Source: Xiphias gladius (taxonomy: Eukaryota > Chordata > Actinopteri > Istiophoriformes > Xiphiidae). From it: DNA of 64,000 nucleotides. The notes under the pieces are model-generated. The model saw nothing but the letters and a program-made list of their open reading frames with translations, was not told the DNA's origin and ran no database searches. Below are positions 26,324 to 54,104 of this stretch, in pieces. Every line of letters begins with the position of its first letter. The first letter of the stretch is position 1. The DNA lies in the NCBI RefSeq assembly GCF_016859285.1, contig NC_053414.1:10800517-10864516 (forward strand). The letters are read 5' to 3'. The position numbers and the translations under genes were made by a program.

Positions 26324-26647
26324 CCCACATAAAAAAGTCTTCTGTGAATATGCGCAGCAGGGGCGTTAATTAATCCAGGCTGCTCTTGAAAAGTCGGCAA
26401 TTTGTTTAGGGGTAAATAATTAAGGATTATGTGGTGAAGTATTTATTAGTGATACTATTTTTTGTAAAATAGACAATTTGAAAAAGGTTTTTGCTCTTGA
26501 ATTTAGGCTTCTGAAGAGGCAGTATACAAGTATAAGGTCCGTGCAGCCAAGGTGAACAAGTCCATGGAAAACACCTTTTCCCTTGTACCACATTGTTCCT
26601 GATTGGTCACTGCTGTTTGTCTGCAAGTCTGTTCAAAGGCCCTGCCA

Positions 26648-26649
26648 TA

Positions 26650-26735
<86 letters not shown>
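26648..26735. repeat. (CA)n microsatellite
   Basis: CA array of about 80 bases. Confidence 0.95.
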
Positions 26736-26739
26736 GGTG

Positions 26740-28380
26740 TTTCCACTTATTCTGCCTGATTAGACGGCTGCTTGGAGCAGTGCTGGGAATGACGTGAGGT
26801 GGCTGCACTACACACTAACGAAAATGATAAAGGTGTAATTTTTTCTGCCTAAGACATCAAACAGAAGGGTCAAACAGGTGTCCATCAAACAGCATATACA
26901 TGCCCACGCAGTCCCGAAAAGACGTCTGATCAGCCAAAATGTGTGAAATCACCTGTGTAAATGTACCATAGGTGTGCAGCAGAGCCTTTAAGCGTCTGGG
27001 CTGATGATCCTGTGACTGAAATGATTTCTTTTCTTTCACATTTTTCATTTTGTTACCTTTTGAGTATGAAATAAATTTATTTTTTTGCATCTGAAGAGCC
27101 TCTTCAAGTTTTACTCAGTGTGCAGGTTTTTTTTTTTCCCTCTATGATAGGGCTATTTCATTCTGAATTTGTTGCTAATATGAAACACTTGGATGCAACA
27201 TCACCAAGTCAGAAACGTGCACAATGTTATTGGAGATCAAAGTAAATAACATCTATAATTTCAACATTTAACTCCATTTTACTTTTAGTTATTTGTGTTT
27301 TGATTTGGTGTAAACTGTAGAATAATTACATTGCTATACAGGTTCTTACACCAGTGGTACTTATTGTACTAGTAGCACTACCTGGCTCACAGTCAGCCAT
27401 AATCAATTTCACCATGAACATACATACATGGAGTCTTGGAAAATCACAGGCATACAGTATATTATAATATGACCTTAATCTAGACATTAACATTAACAGT
27501 TTATTTCGTTGGCTTTCACAGTTCTAGAGACTTCTCATACTGTGAAGGCACAGAAGCACAGAAGACTGCGAATGCACCTTAACGGGAATCATCTGAGAGA
27601 TAAACTCAGGGACACTGTATCATTATAGTTTAAAGACCATTATCATTTACTTTTATTTTTTTCTTTGACTCTTGAAAAACTGGTCCAGACTATCATTTAT
27701 AAGTGAACCTCACATTGGTCCCACACGATGTTCATGTATTCTGAAATTGTAACCTGAATTACTAAAAATGTAAATTAATATTTTAAGCCTGCAGCTACAG
27801 GAATAATCTGAATTTCGAACTGCACAGAAAAAAAATAGCGATGTCATTTCAGTTCCCCTTTTTCAGCAAAAATGATGTAAAAAAACTGACTTGCAAGTAC
27901 TCAAGGGCTGTACACACAAATTACCTCTGTTGCTATTCAAATCATGTAGTGCAGCGACACTTATATTTACATTTTTGTATATTTTCAATATCCACACTAA
28001 GTCAAAGGAATGACTGAATGAAGTGCCATTTCCAGGAAAATAACGCAATGAATGAACTTTACTGTGTCATCTGCCAAGCACCGAATATCGGACAACGTTA
28101 GAAACAAGCAAATGATAAAGGTTTGTATGCTAAGCAGCTACAATTATGTTCCTCAGGGGTTGTGTGAAGACCAAACCAGAGCCAGAAAGGAGAGATAATA
28201 TTGGACTTAGATTCGTCAGGTGGACAAAAACAGGATTCTGGGGGTCTGATAATGTTACTCTCCAAAAAGATTTTATGAGCTGCTGGTTTGTTGGTGGGAG
28301 CTGTGTAGCTGTGTCTTGTAATTAGATGTTTTGCATGAGGCATAAACATAAACATATATAAAAAATAAAAAAAAATCTCC
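26740..28380. other. Intergenic, no gene recognised
   Basis: AT-rich sequence with no recognised exon or repeat family. Confidence 0.5.
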
Positions 28381-28383
28381 CTC

Positions 28384-28850
28384 TCACCCCAGTGCTGCAA
28401 TTACCACTGCTGCCATGATTAGCGCGTCATTGCTGTCCTTTAGTCCAGCCTTTTCCAGCCACTGGTGGAATTTCTTGATATCAGCCACTTCTTCTATCTG
28501 TCGGTGGTACATGCCGTGTAGGGGCTTGTCCCTCCACGATGGTTCCTCCTCCTCCTCTGCATTGGGTTTCTGCCGCCCGAGGGATTCACTTAGCAGTTCA
28601 TCTTTGGGGGCCATCTTTCTGATGTATTCCTGGATGTTGCTTGTTTCGTCCTGGACAGTGGCTCTGATGCTCACCAGTCCTCGGCCTCCCTGGTTCCGCT
28701 TAGGGCACAGTCTCAGGGTGCTGGACTTGACGTGAAACCCTCCATGCATTGTGAGGAGCTTTCTTGTCTTGATATCAGTGGCCCCTATCTCCTTCTTTGG
28801 CCAGTTTATACCAGCGGGGTATCTGATGACTGGCAGGGCGTGTATATATA
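28384..28850 (-). mobile_element. LINE retrotransposon ORF fragment (C-terminal region)
   Basis: An open minus-strand frame reads ATDIKTRKLLTMHGGFH, RNQGGRGLVSIRATVQDE, KPLHGMYHRQIEEVADI and WLEKAGLKDSNDALIMAA. These blocks are typical of the region downstream of the reverse transcriptase in a non-LTR element widespread in fish. Reverse transcriptase and endonuclease are absent. After ALIMAA the frame passes at once into VVIAALG, which in related proteins is much further on, so an internal deletion is likely (inference). The 5' side of the fragment ends in a short TA repeat. Confidence 0.8.
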
Positions 28851-28904
28851 TATATGTATATATATTCTTATCCATCAAACTGTAGCATCAGGGAGGTGTC
28901 AGAT

Positions 28905-29290
28905 CGGTCCCAAATTCATTCTGCAGCATGACACCACCACCAAACACACAGCCAGTCATCCAGAACTGTCTTCGGAGACAAGAACAAGGAGTCCTGCAGC
29001 AGATGGTCCGGCCCCCACAGAGCCCTGATCTCAACATCATGGAGTCAGTGTGGGACGACATGAAGAGACGGAAGACACTGAGACAGAAGAACTGTGGCGA
29101 GTTCTCCGAGATGCTTAGGACAACCTTCCTGCCAAGTACCTTGAAAAACTGCCCCAACTGGTGCTGTGTTAAATGCAAAGAGTGGTGACACCAAATACTG
29201 ATTTGATTTGGGTTCATTCAGAGTGAAGTTAATTGAACAATAAAAGCTATTCATGGCACTGTTTTTGAAAGCATCCTCACTTGTTCCCGT
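28905..29290 (+). mobile_element. Tc1-like transposon 3' fragment, family B copy 1
   Basis: The plus strand encodes a broken Tc1 catalytic C-terminus: FILQHDTTTKHTASH, then, after a frame change, PPQSPDLNIMESVWDDMKRR. It ends with the non-coding tail GACACCAAATACTGATTTGA. The same family occurs in the opposite orientation at 54765-55175. It abuts the LINE fragment and lies immediately beyond the cpe 3' end. Confidence 0.78.
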
Positions 29291-29334
29291 CTGGGGTAGC
29301 TGCTGAAACAAAAGACGACAACACTGCAGTTTGA

Positions 29335-30452
29335 CAACATAAAGAGGGGAGTTTTATTGATCCATTCATTCTTTACATTTTCTATCTTTTTCTGTAGGTA
29401 TACATTCAATAAATTCTTTCTGTTGTCTCAAACCAGGTGAACTGCATCCATACAGTCGGCTAAATGTTCTGTGTCCACGCAGAAGATTAGTGTTAATTTA
29501 TTCTTGAAAAACAGCTTCTGCCACAGTTCCTTATGTACTACAGTATTCCCTGTGTAGTTCACATACAAAGGAATGGCTTTGGGTAAACTGAGGTGGACAG
29601 ATTTATAGGTGTTATGGCCTTGTTTTCTTTGATTTTTTTTTTGTTACAAAAACCAGACAGTTCTTGCTATACCTACTTCATAAATTCAGTATATATTATA
29701 TATTATAACCATTCATCTTGTGCTAAAATCAAAGCTGTGCTGCAGTCAGTTTAAAAAAAAAAAATCTCAACATCAATAACATACAGGGAAACGAGCTTGC
29801 CTGTATAGATTGTTTACAATATAATGTTTACAGTGATTTTACAGTGTTTTTAATGTCCCTGATTATCTCAAAACCATAGTTGTATTTTTATATTACAGGA
29901 GAGAAACAGAGAAAGAGTATTTGTCAGCGTGTGTGTTTACAGTTACTGGGAAGCGAACGGGTGTGTCGTTTTGTGTGCACCAGGGTTGTGTGTTTGTGTA
30001 TTCGCGCTCAAGCCTGGAGAAACAGAGACATTTAAAACAGGAAAAATGACGAATTCCTATGAACAGAGCCATGTAGTAATGATGTAAACAGCTCTTTTAT
30101 GTACATAATTACTCAGTCACTCATTGCTTATATAGATGGGTGCTATGGTCATCAATCACGTGTACGATAAAGAACACAACACCACAGAAATCAACACCGA
30201 TCTCACTGCCATCAAGCTACCTGCAAATTCCCCCTGCGTCCGTCAGTGTGTGTGCAGGATATTTAAACAATCTACAGAAGTATGAGGCAAACCGTCACAT
30301 TAATAAACAATATAATCAATTAAAATAATGATTGAAAGAGAACAAAAGAAATAAGAGACAATATATTCTTTTTTTAGAGTGGACGGGCACACAGAATGTC
30401 GAATATATTACATCGATGTGCGAACGGTCCAATCCCTAAGCAGACAAACACT
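29335..30452 (-). other. cpe: cpe 3' UTR (probable)
   Basis: Sequence following the stop codon. The best poly(A) signal on the minus strand is AATAAA (plus-strand TTTATT at 29352-29357), giving a 3' UTR of about 1.1 kb that stops just before the Tc1 fragment. An earlier AATAAA near 29497 is possible. The end is inferred. Confidence 0.5.
29352..29357 (-). terminator. cpe: Candidate cpe poly(A) signal
   Basis: AATAAA on the minus strand in AT-rich context about 1.1 kb past the stop codon. Confidence 0.45.
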
Positions 30453-47014
<16,562 letters not shown>

Positions 47015-47107
47015 TTTGACGTGTCCTCTTTTCCCTAAGCCCCGTCTGCCTGTCTGCCTGCGGCTTGGTCCCAAGCCTTATCTCTGTGCTGCAGCCTCGC
47101 TGTAGGC

Positions 47108-47116
47108 TATAAATAT
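47108..47116 (-). promoter_or_regulatory. cpe: Candidate TATA-like element of cpe
   Basis: The minus strand reads ATATTTATA about 95 bases upstream of the start codon, with GC-rich sequence on the downstream side. It could position transcription near 47080. It is not the canonical TATAAA and is only a guess. Confidence 0.3.
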
Positions 47117-47870
47117 CACTCCCTCCGCTCGGTGTCTCTCTCTCCTCCTCTCTGATGCACTGCTGTACCTGGGCGCAGACTCCCTGTCAACCTCCAGTGT
47201 AAAGTCAGGTCCAAGACGCACATATCCGGCCACGGTCACCAAAATAAAGATATTTTTCATTCTGAGATTAACCGCAGTAAGGCGTTTATTTTATATTTCT
47301 AAGATCTAAGTCAATAAAATAAAAATAAGGTATTTTGAAGATATACCTATTCTTCTAGAGGGCACTCTGGGAGTAGTGCACACAGTAAAGAAGGCTTTAT
47401 GAAGACACAAAATGTTCAATACAAAAAAACAAATAAATTACAAAAATTATAGACAAAATATACAGTAAGACCAGAAAAATATAAAATAACCAAGTAAATG
47501 GTTCAAACTCAGCACATCTTTTTCGCAGTAACCGAATTTATTGCACGTTAACACTATTTCGTCCAGGAAACAGCCAAACGGTAACCGCCCTGCTTGTCTC
47601 GATTGACAGATAAAGACTTTTATGAAATAAAACGGTCTTTCGGTGGAAAAAGTGAGAAAGGACATTGTAAAATAGAAAACAACAGGAATCAAACAAAATG
47701 ACCTGCAAATAAAGAATCTAGGCTTTTAAAAAAAAAAACAACTATTGGGGATTTTTATAATCCAGTGGTTTTATTTCATATTTTGTCTTTATTTTTCATG
47801 AGTTTTTGGTTCTTCACATGGGTAGAGCTTATTTAGGGAGGAACGTTTTCTTAAATTAAGATATAAACTT

Positions 47871-48135
47871 GCGCTGCAACAATTAGTCAAATAATTTGCT
47901 GATTTACATTAAATTAATTTGTTTAATGTCTGTTCTTTTACTTTAATTTCAATGTCCTTTGGTTTTTGTGTGACGGTTTGACAAAACGAGTAATTTGAGG
48001 AAATCCTCTTTAGCTCTGGAAAACTGCTATTGGTATTTTTTAGTATTTTCTGGCTTTTTATAAATAGTTTATTGATGAATTGGAAAAAATTATTAGCACA
48101 TTAATCGACAAAGGATATAGTCACTAGCTGCAGGC
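47871..48135. repeat. Dispersed 'aatcgattaat' fish repeat, diverged copy
   Basis: Begins GCGCTGCAACAATTAGTCAA and ends ATTAATCGACAAAGGATATA, then GTCACTAGCTGCAGG. Orientation as the copy at 25073-25423. Confidence 0.62.
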
Positions 48136-48138
48136 CTC

Positions 48139-48247
48139 CTGTAAACCTCAACAGTTACTTTTTTTCCAAGTGCTGCATGTTATGCTCTGAGCACCAGAAT
48201 GAATTCAACTTATGAAAAATAAATTCTTCTGGGGCAGTAGAGATACT
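48139..48247. repeat. Direct repeat R1 flanking the exon-3 copy
   Basis: CTGTAAACCTCAACAGTTAC to GGGGCAGTAGAGATACT. It matches 48653-48761 at about 89 percent by hand count (about 12 differences). Confidence 0.85.
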
Positions 48248-48249
48248 AT

Positions 48250-48648
48250 ATATTTTTGGCAACCCAATAAAGTTCATGGTTCAACTGCTAGTTAGTGTGT
48301 TTAGCAGTTATTTGACCACTCTACACTGCTGTATATCTAGTGTACTTTGAATATGACTCGTAGAGGTGTGTATTACTGTCATCACACTGACCAGCGCGGC
48401 ATGGAGTCCCAGTCATACGGGATGTTGAAGAATTCAGTGAAGTAATAAGTCCCACAGATCAAAGGCAGCTGGATACAGAAATGGTTGAACAGCAGCATCT
48501 GCAAACATCTCCACTGTTTCTCCCAAGTCTCCGGCTTGTCCTGCATGCACAGTGGGAAGGCTTATTTAGAGCAACCTCAGACTGTAGTGATAAAGTTATG
48601 TCTTAACAACCGAAACCAAAAACCAAACACAAACATGTTGGATCTTGT
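48250..48648 (-). pseudogene. Displaced duplicate of msmo1 exon 3 with intron flanks
   Basis: About 400 bp nearly identical to 52516-52907 inside msmo1, same strand. The exon itself is 48392-48540 (149 bp, open, with intact acceptor CATGCAG and donor GTCAGT). It differs from the real exon 3 at only two adjacent bases, which change Phe-Lys to Leu-Gln (RCFKM becomes RCLQM). The flanking intron parts show roughly 6 percent change plus small indels. The copy starts inside the last bases of exon 2. It lies beyond the msmo1 stop and poly(A) region, so it cannot be part of the normal transcript. It is most likely a non-functional duplicate; an assembly artefact or use as a read-through alternative exon cannot be excluded. 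Confidence 0.85.
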
Positions 48649-48652
48649 AAAC

Positions 48653-48761
48653 CTGTAAACCTCAACAGTTACTTTTTTCCAAGTGCCGCATGTTATGCTC
48701 TGAGCACCAGAGCAAATTTAGCTTATGAAAAATAAACTCTTGTTGGGCAGCAGAAATACTG
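48653..48761. repeat. Direct repeat R2 flanking the exon-3 copy
   Basis: Second copy of R1, in the same orientation, starting right after the duplicated exon segment. Confidence 0.85.
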
Positions 48762-49304
48762 CTGGTGAAGAATGAATCCTGGGGTGACATTAAGAGTATG
48801 GCTGTCATATGAAAAAGTAATTTTTTTGATTGATCTATTTCAGAATTATTTGATCATTTTACCCATTCATTCATTGGTACGTTTTCTTAGTCGGATTTGG
48901 GCTTTAATAAGTCACTTCCTGTTTGGCACCAGCTGCTGCTGGCTTACTTGATGCTGCCGTGCGTGCTGGATGGGGCTGTAGGGGTGTGGCCACAGTGCAG
49001 CAGAGCGGCGATGGAAGGAACTTACTGTATATACACTCATGAAATCTCCCACTTCCCGATCAACCCACACTTACTGTGTGTACAGCAAAATAACAGCAAG
49101 GCTTTACTGAGAAGATTCTGATCTGTGATGTTTAACATCCAAGCCTGAAGTGTCACTGAACCCACTGTCTGCAGAAATGTGTCCAAGTGTCAATAATGAG
49201 CAATATCTTCTTAATGCAGTGGTACACATACCGTATCATTATCTGATCACATTTAGTCAAATAAAACTTCTCCACACAACCAAACTCCTGTTCAATCTTG
49301 TTCA

Positions 49305-49995
49305 AATATTTTATTCTAATATAACAAAAACAGACAAACATGTTCAACGTTTCTTTTTGTAAAAACTAAAACAGCATTTAATTCTTGTTACAGTCTTAAA
49401 CAAAATAGGATTGAACAACCTGGAAGTTCCATATGAGCCAAACCCCTTTCATCAAAAATATACATGGGGTTGTATCAAACATGCCTGACTCGTTTCAGAA
49501 GTCAGCACTGAGTGTTTAGAGAGTTCCTACTGAACTGCATTTTAAGAGAGTAAAAACTGTCATCGTGATTCAGTTCAAACTCGAGAAGGAAGCGCTAAAG
49601 TGCTGAGACATTCAGAGGTATACAGAAGCATTTCACAAGAAAAGGTTGTGGTACAACCTTATCTTCGTTTAATGACATCGCAAAGCAACAAATCAAAATG
49701 AGGATGTTGGTTTTATGGTTTTATTCAGCAAGCAGCTGTTGACAGAAGCAGACAACAATACTTCTTTTGCGGAAAGGCACAGAAGGTGGACTAAAGTCAA
49801 CATGCAGTCCGATTCAGATCAAACCACAGTAGAGCTGATCAATTTACAGTACAACTTTATAGTGTGTGTGTGTTTGTTTTATTAAGTGTACTGTGAGGAA
49901 AGCAGCAACTGTTTGTGTGCTCACTGTGACACTCACTGCCTCGTCCCTCCTTCAGACAAACCAGGGGTGTGAGAGTGAACGTAGGTGTGAGTGGT
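49305..49995 (-). other. msmo1: msmo1 3' UTR (probable)
   Basis: Follows the stop. Minus-strand AATAAA occurs at 49310-49315 and again nearer the stop (about 49720 and 49878), so alternative ends are possible. The longest form gives about 0.7 kb. Confidence 0.45.
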
Positions 49996-50188
49996 TTACT
50001 GCTCCTTCTTGTCTCCACCCTGTTTATGCATGTACTTGCTGTACTGGTTGTCTGTATTCAGTAGCTTGTCCCACCAGGTGAAGGTGGAGGCGTAGTTCCC
50101 GACAAAGTTCATGTGGTGGAAGTCGTGGAAACGAGCGCCGGCATAGAACGGGATCAGGTGGAGAGGGTTCAGAGGGATGTCATAACCG
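49996..50188 (-). CDS. msmo1: msmo1 exon 6 (terminal)
   Basis: [20 protein letters not shown], the last His box HDFHH, and the C-terminus DKKEQ followed by TAA. Confidence 0.96.
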
Positions 50189-53147
50189 CTGACAGGGAGG
50201 AGAGAAAGAGAAGGGAATAAAGGTAAGTCACCTTTTCATTCAAAAATAATGCAAAAAGACTCAATATCTGCAATCAAAAATGACTGTATGTTTAGGAATT
50301 TTCCAACAAATTTTCTGACAAATGCTTGTTAGGTGGGATATTGAAAATGATCATAAATGTCATATTTATAATGGTGATAGTGAAGTTATGATGCATTTAT
50401 AATGGCTCTGTCCTCATGTTGTTGTCTAATGGCTGGATACCAAGAGGTAGTTAGCGTTACAGGTAGTTAGTTACTCTATTGTATTGAGTGTGTGACCGCA
50501 AACTGTAACACTTGGTCACTTAGCACTCTTGCATTATATACTGTTGTAAAAAAAATATTTTTGATTTGGAGATGCAAAAAGAGCCAGATTTTTTAGGCTT
50601 TTTGTTTGTCAAACACTATTTCATTTTAGAGCGCATAATTGCAAATAGGCAGGGAAAGCTAAATGATTGCGGGAGAAAACGGTGAAAATTAAAGCAAGAT
50701 ATAGCAACGTTTCTTTATGATTTTCTTTCTTTTGCATCATAGATCAGAGTGATGCAATATAAACGTACGAAAGCAACAAAAGCACAGAGAGCCATTGACT
50801 ATAGAGCAATTTAAGAAAAGGTAAGTCCAAAATAATGGGTTTTAAAAAGACATATAATCAAAGATAAAAGAGCTAGCTGGCCTGATCAACCACTAATTGT
50901 TGATATTATTTATACAACCACCGTCTGTGAACTTGGCTCACGTCTCGTATGGTGTCTTCAAAGTTTTTTATATTTAACATCCTTTTAAATCCCCTGCACA
51001 CATTTACGTTATATTTATCCGAAAAAACTTACGCTAAAGTATAAAAGAATAATAATAAGCCCATATTACAATACAGGAGTTCAACTTCCCCTAATAGTAA
51101 CATCTGGTGTTCTCTGGTGCCCTCTAGTGGTCGACCTTACAAGTTACTGACAGAGGTAACATGATTAGCTACGTGCAGGTTCACATGAACTATGGATACA
51201 CTGTTTATTGTATGCACTGATGCAACTGCTCCTCTGTTTCTCTAGTGCTTTAAAGTAATTGTGTGTGAAATGTTACTATTTTTAGGTCATAATAATTACA
51301 GGTGTACGTAAAAGTTTGGGCACCTCTGGGCAAATGCCATATTTTGATGATTTTTGAAAAATAGTAAATACAAACTCCTGCAGACAATAAAAAATCAGCC
51401 ATTCTTCAAATATGAGTGTACTGTTTCTTTTTATTTCATGAACTTAAAAAAAAAATTAATTGTGGCATGTGCAAAAGTTTGGGCACTAAGTTGAACAGAG
51501 AGAGTGTGTGCACATGCCCAGTATGTGGAACCTGTTAATGTGTCCTACCTGTGGACGTCAATGGTCTCCAGCAGGCGGAAAGCCACCCAGGCCCACAGGA
51601 AGAACACGTGGTTACAGAAGATCATGATGCCAATGAAGAAACCAGCTCCCAGGATGAGAGTCTCAGCGGGATGGGCGTATTCTGCCTGCATGCCAAACGG
51701 AGCCTGAGGGACAGCAGAGAGCCTTTTACATGCCATGATGTGTTTGCATTCACCTTTTCATCTGAATGGGAGCTACTACATGCTTAATAACTAACTGCAC
51801 TGTCAAGAGATTAACCAGAAAGGGGTTTGTTTGTGTTTATTTATCTTATCACTTGTGTGTTTTACTCACAGTGAACTCATGGTGGACTTTGTGGATGTAT
51901 TTGTAGATCCTGCGGTGGTGCAGCAGGCGATGGAGGAAGTAGTGCCAGGTGTCTTCAACAACAGCACAACCAAAGCACTGAGCCAGGAGGTACGGCCTGG
52001 AGAAAAACAGAGGGAGAGAAAAACTCAGTGAGTTAACGCCCCGCCAATTGGCGTTTTAATGCAAGAGACCACAGCATCAACTAACAGCATACAATATGAT
52101 TCATATGCATACAAAGGGGGAAAAAAAGGGATGTCTAAGTTCAAAATAATCAGCTATATAATAATAATAATAATGTGGATTAATACATGTCCATGAAAGA
52201 GTTGAACTGCGTGTATACTGGCTATATACTATTATTAGTATTAACAAATTAAACTTTATTCTGTTCTGGATGTCCGTTCTTCTATTTGCTATTTTCTTAT
52301 GTGTTGTGTTATTTTTCAATTGGGCCTTATTAAGTTTTTTACCCTGTGTTGTTGTTGTCCCTTCATGTCCTTGTTTGTTGCTGGACTGTTTGTTCTTTTG
52401 ATCGTTTTCCTGGTTTTGTGTAATATATTGCTCTTGTTCTTTTTTGTACACTGTAGTCAATATTTTGTCAATAAAGTTGAAAAAAAAACTTGCTACTACC
52501 TACAAAAAGAAAACAATATTTTTTGCAACCCTATAAAGTTCATGGTTCAACTGCAAGTGAGTGTGTGTAGCAGTTATTTGACTACTCTACACTGCTGTAT
52601 ATCTAGTGTACTTTGAATATGACGCGTAGAGGTGTGTATTACTGTCATCACACTGACCAGCGCGGCATGGAGTCCCAGTCATACGGGATGTTGAAGAATT
52701 CAGTGAAGTAATAAGTCCCACAGATCAAAGGCAGCTGGATACAGAAATGGTTGAACAGCAGCATCTTGAAACATCTCCACTGTTTCTCCCAAGTCTCCGG
52801 CTTGTCCTGCATGCACAGTGGGAAGGCTTATTTAGAGCAACCTCAGACTGTAGTGATAAAATTATGTCCAACAACCAAAAACAAACACAAACCTGTTGGA
52901 TCTTGTATTTCTGCATGAAGGGCATGAACTGGAAGAGGAAACCAGGTAGGCAGAAAAGGAAATAGATGAACTCATGGACGATGAGCGACCCCCAGGTGGC
53001 AATCTGGAACTTGGTGTAGTTGTCCAACATGTAGCCCCAGGCACGTTCCAGCGAGGGCTGGAAGGGGTTTTCTGGAAGCACTGCATCTACATACTCCACT
53101 GCTAGGTAGGCAGAGCTCAAGATGTCTGCCGTGCCGTTCACCGCCAT
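49996..53147 (-). CDS. msmo1: Methylsterol monooxygenase 1 (complete, five coding exons)
   Basis: C-4 methylsterol oxidase of the ER membrane. It performs the first oxidation steps in removing the two C-4 methyl groups in cholesterol synthesis, using a di-iron centre. Coding exons: 52893-53147, 52658-52806, 51870-51996, 51549-51703, 49996-50188; total 292 residues (human 293). The His boxes are all present: HYFLH (153-157), HKVHH (170-174) and HDFHH (250-254). Hydrophobic segments are at about 55-75, 98-118 and 192-220. The C-terminus is KKEQ, a KKXX ER-retrieval signal. The start is the first Met of [20 protein letters not shown], which aligns with the human N-terminus. All splice phases close. 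It is expected to respond to SREBP2 like other sterol genes, but I could not identify a firm SRE. An extra copy of exon 3 lies downstream at 48392-48540. Confidence 0.97.
50189..51548 (-). other. msmo1: msmo1 intron 5
   Basis: 1.36 kb, AT-rich. Contains the short Tc1-derived element at 51303-51487 and otherwise nothing recognised. Confidence 0.8.
51303..51487. mobile_element. Short Tc1-derived inverted-repeat element
   Basis: Starts GTACGTAAAAGTTTGGGCAC and ends TGTGCAAAAGTTTGGGCACT. Both copies of AAAAGTTTGGGCAC are in direct orientation, unlike a simple MITE. The terminal motif is that of the Tc1 element at 5993. No coding sequence. Probably two left ends or a rearranged solo terminus. Confidence 0.6.
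51549..51703 (-). CDS. msmo1: msmo1 exon 5
   Basis: [20 protein letters not shown] to RLLETIDVH; hydrophobic segment [20 protein letters not shown]. Confidence 0.96.
51870..51996 (-). CDS. msmo1: msmo1 exon 4
   Basis: [20 protein letters not shown] to HKVHHEFT; holds the HX3H and first HX2HH iron-binding boxes. Confidence 0.96.
51997..52657 (-). other. msmo1: msmo1 intron 3
   Basis: 660 bp. The part from 52516 to exon 3 is included in the duplication at 48250-48648. The rest is T-rich with a GTTGTTGTC tract. Confidence 0.8.
52658..52806 (-). CDS. msmo1: msmo1 exon 3
   Basis: [20 protein letters not shown] to WDSMPRW, ending in phase 2. This exon and its flanks are duplicated at 48250-48648. 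Confidence 0.96.
52893..53147 (-). CDS. msmo1: msmo1 first coding exon
   Basis: 85 codons, [14 protein letters not shown] to FMQKYKIQQ, including the first membrane segment. Donor CAG|GTTTGT. Confidence 0.96.
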
Positions 53148-54104
53148 GATGGAAGACGCAAGGTGACTGCAGGTCTGAAGAGAAGACTGGAAAACAGGAA
53201 CTCGATGTTACATGTACAGTACTTACATGCAGCATTACAACTAATTCCACTCTAAGTTTCTCTTGTAAAATTTACAAAAATATTTTTAAGAATAGGAGGG
53301 GCAACAGAAACAATCCTTAAAACAGAGAAACTACATGTAATAAAAACAACGGTCATCATCATATCAAGGCTAAAGAAATAATATAACCGGTACAATATGA
53401 GGGAATTAAATGAATAATGCCGATAAAAATGCACCAAAGAAACATGAAACTCACAGAAATTAATAATCACTTTACCAAAAGAGAGAATTAAGAAGAAAGG
53501 TCTGCTGCACATATACATTACTTAATGGAGCAATGTTGGTTGTTAAAACTCGTTAGATAATCTACAGAATGCTGCATATATACAATACTTTTTTTCTTTT
53601 TTTTACTACATCTCGTCTTCAATATTTGCAGTATTTATACCTTGTACAAGTTTTTTTTTTTTTTAACATCAATTCTGAGCAGAATTGTCGAGGTGCACTT
53701 TGCCTTAAACAGTGTTGCATGACATGTCCAAGCCAGCATTGTTAAACGCCATTTAATTCATTAAATAATAATTACAAGCACGCAGAATGGCACTAATAGT
53801 AGACTGTTTGTGAGACCACTAATACACTTCAATACAACAAGGTGATAAACACTGGCAGCCGCTAAAAGTTTGTTATAGATAAAACTACCCCTCTCACGCT
53901 ATATCATTATCCCTTATAATGGTCAGTGTGTCACTTGTTCTTGCACACTAGCTTGATTAAGTGTCTATTAATTAAAAATAACAACCGTCCGTCTCAGATA
54001 TAACAGGCCTAAATATCCTTTACAGGATTCCACAACTGGCGACACAGCTTTCCGCCTCCATTCCTACTCCATATGCCTGAATAACAAATAAAGCATTTGC
54101 CAAT

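Larger units (their letters stand above)
47118..49300. other. Intergenic between cpe and msmo1
   Basis: About 2.2 kb, mostly AT-rich. It holds a dispersed fish repeat (47871-48135), then two 108-bp direct repeats that flank a displaced copy of msmo1 exon 3. No independent gene is seen. Confidence 0.65.

Noticed and set aside
48392..48540. Duplicate exon 3 as a normal alternative exon of msmo1
   Set aside because: It lies 3' of the stop codon and probable poly(A) site, so standard mutually exclusive splicing is not possible. Kept as a duplicate only.
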